Shown piece by piece: positions 59,952 through 64,000 of a stretch of DNA of 64,000 nucleotides (the first letter of the stretch is position 1; every line of letters begins with the position of its first letter). Made by a program: the position numbers and the translations under genes. The DNA lies in contig NZ_CP048751.1 in the NCBI RefSeq assembly GCF_011064825.1, positions 372,001 to 436,000 of the forward strand, read 5' to 3'. The notes beneath the pieces are model-generated. The model made no database searches. It was not told where the DNA came from and was given only the letters and a program-made list of their open reading frames with translations. The stretch is from Brevundimonas mediterranea (GTDB taxonomy: Bacteria > Pseudomonadota > Alphaproteobacteria > Caulobacterales > Caulobacteraceae).

Positions 59952-62111
59952 TCACGACGGTTGACGACGCGGCGTCCAGCGCAGCAGGCGCATGGCGTTG
60001 GCGGTGACCAGGACCGTGGCTCCGGTGTCAGCGAGGATGGCGGGCCACAGGCCCGTCACCCCGATCACGGTGGTGACCAGGAACACCGCCTTCAAGCCTA
60101 AGGCGATGGTGATGTTCTGCCGGATATTGCCCATCACTCCGCGGGACAAGGCGATCATGTCGGGAATGTCCCTGACCCGGCCGTGCAGGACGGCGGCGTC
60201 CGCCGTCTCCAGGGCCACGTCGGTGCCGCCGCCCATGGCGATGCCGACATCCGCCTGGGCCAGGGCCGGGGCGTCGTTGATGCCGTCCCCGACCTTGGCG
60301 ACCACCAGCCCCTCGGCCTGCAGCGCCTTGACGATGACTAGCTTGTCCTGCGGCAGCAGTTCGGCCCGGGGCTCGATGCCCAGGCCGGCGGCGACCGCCT
60401 CCGCCGTGCGGCGGTTGTCGCCCGTCAGCATGATGGTCCGGATGCCCCGCGCCTTCAGGTCGGCCAGACCCTGGACTGCGTCGGGCCGCGCCTCGTCGCG
60501 CATGGCGAGGAACCCGGCGACGCCATCCCCGACGACAAGGACGGAAACCGTCTTGCCCTCGGCGTTCAGGGCGGCGATGGCCGCGTCCTGGGCCGGCGTG
60601 ATCGGGGCGCGTCGGGCCGCGGCCTGCGGCGAGCCGAGGAATATGCGTTCGCCGCCGACCTCGCCTTCCACGCCCTCCCCCGGAATGGCCTGGGTGGCCG
60701 AGGCCGGCGGCGCCGTGATCTTGTCCGCCTCAGCTCGGGCGAGGATGGCGAGGGCGAGCGGATGGCTCGATCCCGTTTCCAGCGCGGCCGCTAGGGTCAG
60801 CAGGGCGGAGGCATCCCGCGTTCCGGCGACGACGTCGGTGACGACGGGCTTGCCGGCGGTCAGGGTCCCCGTCTTGTCGAAGGCGATCGCCGTGATCTTG
60901 CCCAGCGTCTCCAGCACGGCCCCGCCCTTCATGAGCAGGCCGCGCCGGGCCCCCGCCGACAGGCCGGCGGCGATGGCGGCCGGCGTGGAGATGACGAGGG
61001 CGCAGGGGCAGCCGATCAGCAGCACGGCGAGGCCCTTGTAGACCCATTCGCTCCACGTCCCGCCGAACAGCAGCGGCGGCGTGACCGCGACGAGGGCGGC
61101 GAACACGAGCACGCCCGGCGTGTAGATTTTCGAGAAGCGGTCGATGAAGCGTTCGGTCGGCGATTTCGATTCCTGCGCCTCCTCGACGAGACGCACCACC
61201 CGGGCGATGGTGTTGTCCGAGGCCGAGGCCGTCACGCGCACCCGCAGGACGCTGCCGCCGTTAATCGTGCCGGCGAACACAGGATCGCCCACGACCTTGC
61301 GCCTGGGCACGCTCTCGCCCGTCACCGGGGCCTCGTCGAGGTCTCCCGCGCCCTCGATGATCTCGCCGTCCGCCGGAACGCGGTCTCCGGGCCGGACCAG
61401 GATGATCGCGCCCACCGCCACGGTCTCGGCGGCGACCTCCGTGGTCACCCCGTCCGCCTCGACGAAGGCGGTCTTGGGCACGAGGGCGGCGAGCCCCTGG
61501 ATGCTCTTGCGCGCGCGTCCGGCCGCCACCCCTTCGAGCATCTCGCCGACCAGGAACAACAGGACGACGGCGGCGGCCTCTTCCGCGGCCCCGATGAAGA
61601 CGGCGCCGACGGCGGCGATGGTCATCAGCATTTCGATGGAGAAGGGCGTGCCGTGGCGCGCCGCCGAAAAGGCGCGCGACGCGATCGGAATCAGCCCCAC
61701 GGCCAGGGCGGCGAGGAAGGCGTATCGTTCGAGGGAGGGGAACAGCGTGCCCAGTCCATAGGCGGACAACAGCGCCAGGCCGCAGAGCGCGGTGAGGCGG
61801 GCCTTGCCGGTCCACCACCACGGGGCGCCCCCGGCCCGGGCGGCCGCCGGAGGTGGGCCCGCCGCCGCAGCGACGGCTCCGGACGTCGGCGCGGCCGCTT
61901 CTCCGCTGTAGCCGAGGTTGCGCAGTTGCTGCAGGACCGCCTCGTCGGCGAGGTCTCCGCCATGCCGGATCTTGAGCACGCCGGTCTGCACCGCCACCGA
62001 GACGTCCTCGACGCCCGGCAGCCTGCGGATCGCCGTGTCGATCTTGCGGCCGCAGCTGGCGCAATCCATCCCGGTGACCCGGTATCGGCTTTCGAGGGGT
62101 TGCGCCGTCAT
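59952..62111 (-). CDS. Zinc/cadmium/lead-exporting P1B-type ATPase (ZntA-like)
   Basis: A 719-aa heavy-metal ATPase. N-terminal HMA domain with RVTGMDCASCGRKI, CPC motif in IGCPCALVISTPAAIAAG, phosphorylated Asp in AFDKTGTLTAG, HP motif SSHPLALAI and hinge GDGINDAPAL. The Cys-Pro-Cys plus a GMDCxxC HMA and the ALVIST context indicate the Zn(II)/Cd(II)/Pb(II) subclass. A MerR-type promoter precedes it; a Fur-family (Zur-like) regulator is divergent. Confidence 0.93.
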   Translation of the reverse strand: MTAQPLESRYRVTGMDCASCGRKIDTAIRRLPGVEDVSVAVQTGVLKIRHGGDLADEAVLQQLRNLGYSGEAAAPTSGAVAAAAGPPPAAARAGGAPWWWTGKARLTALCGLALLSAYGLGTLFPSLERYAFLAALAVGLIPIASRAFSAARHGTPFSIEMLMTIAAVGAVFIGAAEEAAAVVLLFLVGEMLEGVAAGRARKSIQGLAALVPKTAFVEADGVTTEVAAETVAVGAIILVRPGDRVPADGEIIEGAGDLDEAPVTGESVPRRKVVGDPVFAGTINGGSVLRVRVTASASDNTIARVVRLVEEAQESKSPTERFIDRFSKIYTPGVLVFAALVAVTPPLLFGGTWSEWVYKGLAVLLIGCPCALVISTPAAIAAGLSAGARRGLLMKGGAVLETLGKITAIAFDKTGTLTAGKPVVTDVVAGTRDASALLTLAAALETGSSHPLALAILARAEADKITAPPASATQAIPGEGVEGEVGGERIFLGSPQAAARRAPITPAQDAAIAALNAEGKTVSVLVVGDGVAGFLAMRDEARPDAVQGLADLKARGIRTIMLTGDNRRTAEAVAAGLGIEPRAELLPQDKLVIVKALQAEGLVVAKVGDGINDAPALAQADVGIAMGGGTDVALETADAAVLHGRVRDIPDMIALSRGVMGNIRQNITIALGLKAVFLVTTVIGVTGLWPAILADTGATVLVTANAMRLLRWTPRRQPS

Positions 62112-62139
62112 GTCTGTTCCTTGTGATCTCTATAGGGCA

Positions 62140-62170
62140 AGGCTACCTCCTCCAGCGACTGTAGGTGCAA
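62140..62170 (-). promoter_or_regulatory. MerR-type promoter in front of ZntA-like gene
   Basis: On the minus strand TTGCAC (62170-62165) and TAGCCT (62145-62140) are exactly 19 bases apart. The spacer contains the near-palindrome CCTACAG-TCG-CTGGAGG. The -10 word is identical to that of the merT promoter. No MerR/ZntR-type gene is adjacent. Confidence 0.7.
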
Positions 62171-62247
62171 GCTAAAAAATGAGCCCGCCGTTCCCTTGGA
62201 GTGGAGAGCGCCGTCCGACGAACCCTGGAGGCGGGCCCAGCCCCTCG

Positions 62248-62817
62248 ATGACCTCGCCTTGTCCGCACGACCGTGAGACCGCGCCGCCAACGGCCGCACA
62301 GGTGGAACGCGCCCTGGACGCTGCCGCCGCCAGCGTCGCCGCCACCGGGGATAAGCTGACGCGCCCCCGGCGCAGGGTGCTGGAGCTCCTGCTCGTCGCG
62401 GGCGCTCCGGCCAAGGCCTATGATCTCGTGGCGACGTATCACCAGGATGCTCGCGTCGCGAAGCCGGCTACGGTCTATCGGGCGCTGCAGTTCCTCGAAA
62501 CTCACGGTCTGATCCATCGTCTTTCCAGCCTCAAGGCCTATGTGGCCTGCGATCCCGAACGCCTCGGTTCGCCTGCGGTTTTTCTTCTGTGCGACTGTTG
62601 CGGCTTCTGTCGCCAGATCCCTTCGTCCGGCATGGCGTCGCTGGGCGCGGCCGCGACAGCGGCGGGCTACGAGATCGAACGGATCACGCTCGAAGGCCAG
62701 GGTCTGTGTCCGGCCTGCCGCCCGCAGCGCCCCGGCGCGGCCCGGGATCTGGCCCCCCAGACAGGGCCGGAGGTGGCCGCGGGGTCCGGGCCCACAAGCA
62801 CTGAGCCGCGCCCCTGA
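62248..62817 (+). CDS. Fur-family regulator, Zur-like
   Basis: A 189-aa regulator. The winged helix (LTRPRRRVLELLLVAGAPAKAYDLVATYH and ATVYRALQFLETHGLIHRL) is followed by the metal domain with CDCCGFCRQ and LCPACRP, the two structural-zinc CXXC pairs. An extra Pro-rich tail ends it. The start is uncertain; an ATG at 62179 would lie within the promoter gap. The divergent zinc ATPase supports Zur over Fur. Confidence 0.87.
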   Translation: MTSPCPHDRETAPPTAAQVERALDAAAASVAATGDKLTRPRRRVLELLLVAGAPAKAYDLVATYHQDARVAKPATVYRALQFLETHGLIHRLSSLKAYVACDPERLGSPAVFLLCDCCGFCRQIPSSGMASLGAAATAAGYEIERITLEGQGLCPACRPQRPGAARDLAPQTGPEVAAGSGPTSTEPRP

Positions 62818-64000
62818 TCAAGCCCGGGGCGGGTCGATGGCGGCCTGCCCCGGGCGCCCGGGCGCGGCGACGCCGGGGCCGCCCAATTCCACGGCCCGTT
62901 CCGTGGCGGCGGCCGACCTTCGGGTCGACCCCGGTCGTCGGGACGGACTAAGCCAGGTCTGGACCGGTCGGTCGAAGCCGTAGCGAAACACGGCGGCGGC
63001 CACGAACGCCCCGACCAAGCCGATGGCCCACAGGACCCAGCGAACGTCGGACGACCAGGCCTCCTGTCCCAAGGCGTCGAGCAAGCCGAACCAGACGATG
63101 CGGCTCACCTCATTGGTGAGGAACATCGAGAAAGACATAAGGGCCAAATGCTCGATCATCCGTGAAGGACTGCGCACCGGCACGGCGCCGGCGGCCCAGA
63201 TGATCACGGTCATCAGGCCCAGCGACAGCAGGCTGAAGGCGCCGAAGGCCTGCAGCCCCACGAGCGCGAAGGCGGCGGCGAGGCCGATCGCCCTGGCCCG
63301 GTGTGGCGCGACACAGACCCGCGAACCGTAGAAGGCCGCCGCGACCCCGAGCAGGAAGAGCGGCAGGGCGCGCAGGATGCCGTAGCGCATCGGCAGGCGG
63401 TAGATCGGATCGCCGAGCCACAGCGAAGCGGCGATATCGGCGGCGACGACGAGGAGCGTCGCGCCGATCACCACTGCGACCGGCGGCCAGCGCCACAGAG
63501 CGCGGCAGATCCAGGGCAGCAGGAGATAGCAGCCGATCAGGGCCGAGAGGGTCCAGGTCGGGGCGTTCCACCCCTGCCCGCCCGGCACGCCATAGGCCTG
63601 GACCAGTAGCACCTGCGCGGGCAGTTGCGACCAGTCGAACCAGCGCGGATTGCTGGGCGCGATCCCGGCCAGGGCGGCGCCGCCGACGAGCAGCACCAGA
63701 ACGAGGCTGACCGCCAGGTGGGCCGGAATGACCCGCAGCAGGCGCTGGCGCGCATAGGCGCGCAGCGAGGCCTGTCCGGACGCGAGGCGATCACCGTAGA
63801 TGCGGGCCAGGACATAGCCGGAGTCGATGATGAAGAAGTCGGTGAGCAGATAGCCGCGCTCGAAGACTGGATGCAGTTGTCCGAGAGGCACAGGCGCGGC
63901 CTCGCGGAAATGGTAGAGGATGATCAGCGCCCCTACGATAAAACGCAGCGCGTCCAGCCAGCCGCCGCGCGCGATCCGGACGGGGCGAGGCGATGGCTCG
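62818..64000 (-). CDS. Acyltransferase-family membrane protein (partial)
   Basis: The gene runs off the right edge; 394 residues are visible. Reading upstream of the internal GTG at 63891 the frame stays open to the window edge and gives RGGWLDALRFIVGALIILYHF, the conserved first helix with the active-site-type His. DFFIIDSGYVLARIY and RLLRVIPAHLAVSLVL follow. It is a different subfamily from the acyltransferase at 50.3 kb. It is convergent with the Zur-like gene. Confidence 0.85.
   Translation of the reverse strand, partial: EPSPRPVRIARGGWLDALRFIVGALIILYHFREAAPVPLGQLHPVFERGYLLTDFFIIDSGYVLARIYGDRLASGQASLRAYARQRLLRVIPAHLAVSLVLVLLVGGAALAGIAPSNPRWFDWSQLPAQVLLVQAYGVPGGQGWNAPTWTLSALIGCYLLLPWICRALWRWPPVAVVIGATLLVVAADIAASLWLGDPIYRLPMRYGILRALPLFLLGVAAAFYGSRVCVAPHRARAIGLAAAFALVGLQAFGAFSLLSLGLMTVIIWAAGAVPVRSPSRMIEHLALMSFSMFLTNEVSRIVWFGLLDALGQEAWSSDVRWVLWAIGLVGAFVAAAVFRYGFDRPVQTWLSPSRRPGSTRRSAAATERAVELGGPGVAAPGRPGQAAIDPPRA

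Noticed and set aside
1..64000. CRISPR arrays, prophage or integrase, rRNA operon, tRNA genes
   Set aside because: No regularly spaced repeats, phage structural genes, integrase or conserved RNA sequences were recognised on reading both strands.

Overview
The window is high-GC alphaproteobacterial DNA and most likely from the Caulobacterales, in or near Brevundimonas. This rests on short, overlapping ATGA and GTGA gene junctions, Caulobacter XylB/XylC/XylD-like sugar enzymes, two promoters of the alphaproteobacterial general-stress (EcfG) type GGAAC-N17-GTT, and an NDUFA12-family complex I accessory protein. It is a chromosomal or large-replicon segment with no rRNA, tRNA, CRISPR array or intact transposase that I could find.

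Layout. (1) 1-2.2 kb: housekeeping genes (signal peptidase LepB, a DUF2155 protein, NDUFA12). (2) 2.4-11.4 kb: a first sulfur-stress block. It holds an outer-membrane TolC-type protein, a DUF2892 protein and sulfide:quinone oxidoreductase on the minus strand. Rhodanese, an RND adaptor and pump, and an ArsR regulator lie on the plus strand, followed by a BigR/SqrR-like persulfide-sensing repressor and a 1-Cys peroxiredoxin. (3) 11.4-21.5 kb: a decayed IS481 fragment, then general-stress genes: isochorismatase-type hydrolase, GH65 enzyme, hemerythrin, Zn-alcohol dehydrogenase, SRPBCC protein, two Crp/Fnr regulators, DUF6894, manganese catalase and a hemolysin III-type protein. (4) 21.7-36 kb: a complete galactan/galactose utilisation locus. 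GH53 endo-galactanase, a TonB receptor and a GH2 beta-galactosidase feed galactose to an SSS symporter. A dehydrogenase, lactonase, IlvD/Edd dehydratase, DgoK and DgoA then carry out the De Ley-Doudoroff route, probably under an IclR regulator. (5) 36.2-42.7 kb: a second sulfur block with a DsrE fragment, peroxiredoxin, persulfide-dioxygenase-like enzyme, DUF442 phosphatase-like protein, TauE sulfite exporter, cytochrome bd oxidase and a methyltransferase. (6) 42.7-64 kb: a heavy-metal resistance island. It carries CsoR and a copper P-type ATPase, DUF305 proteins, CopC, CopD, a CnrYXH-like sensor/ECF sigma system, CopA and CopB, Cys-rich secreted peptides, a reduced mer module, a copper-storage protein, a ZntA-type ATPase and a Zur/Fur regulator. 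Two membrane acyltransferases are also present, the second running off the right edge.

The two sulfur blocks look like one dispersed system: sulfide to persulfide (SQR, rhodanese), persulfide to sulfite (dioxygenase), sulfite export (TauE), and a sulfide-tolerant terminal oxidase (cytochrome bd). A diverged direct repeat of about 63 bp links them. The left copy lies in front of the intact peroxiredoxin. The right copy lies in front of the dioxygenase and still carries a decayed peroxiredoxin start. This suggests the two genes were once divergently transcribed from one promoter and that about 26 kb now separates them.

The most notable items are that split sulfur locus, the galactan locus built from xylose-type upper and galactonate-type lower enzymes, the CnrX-like sensor whose five metal ligands keep exact spacing, the MerR-type 19-bp-spacer promoter in front of the zinc ATPase, and small Cys-rich secreted peptides too short for standard gene calling.
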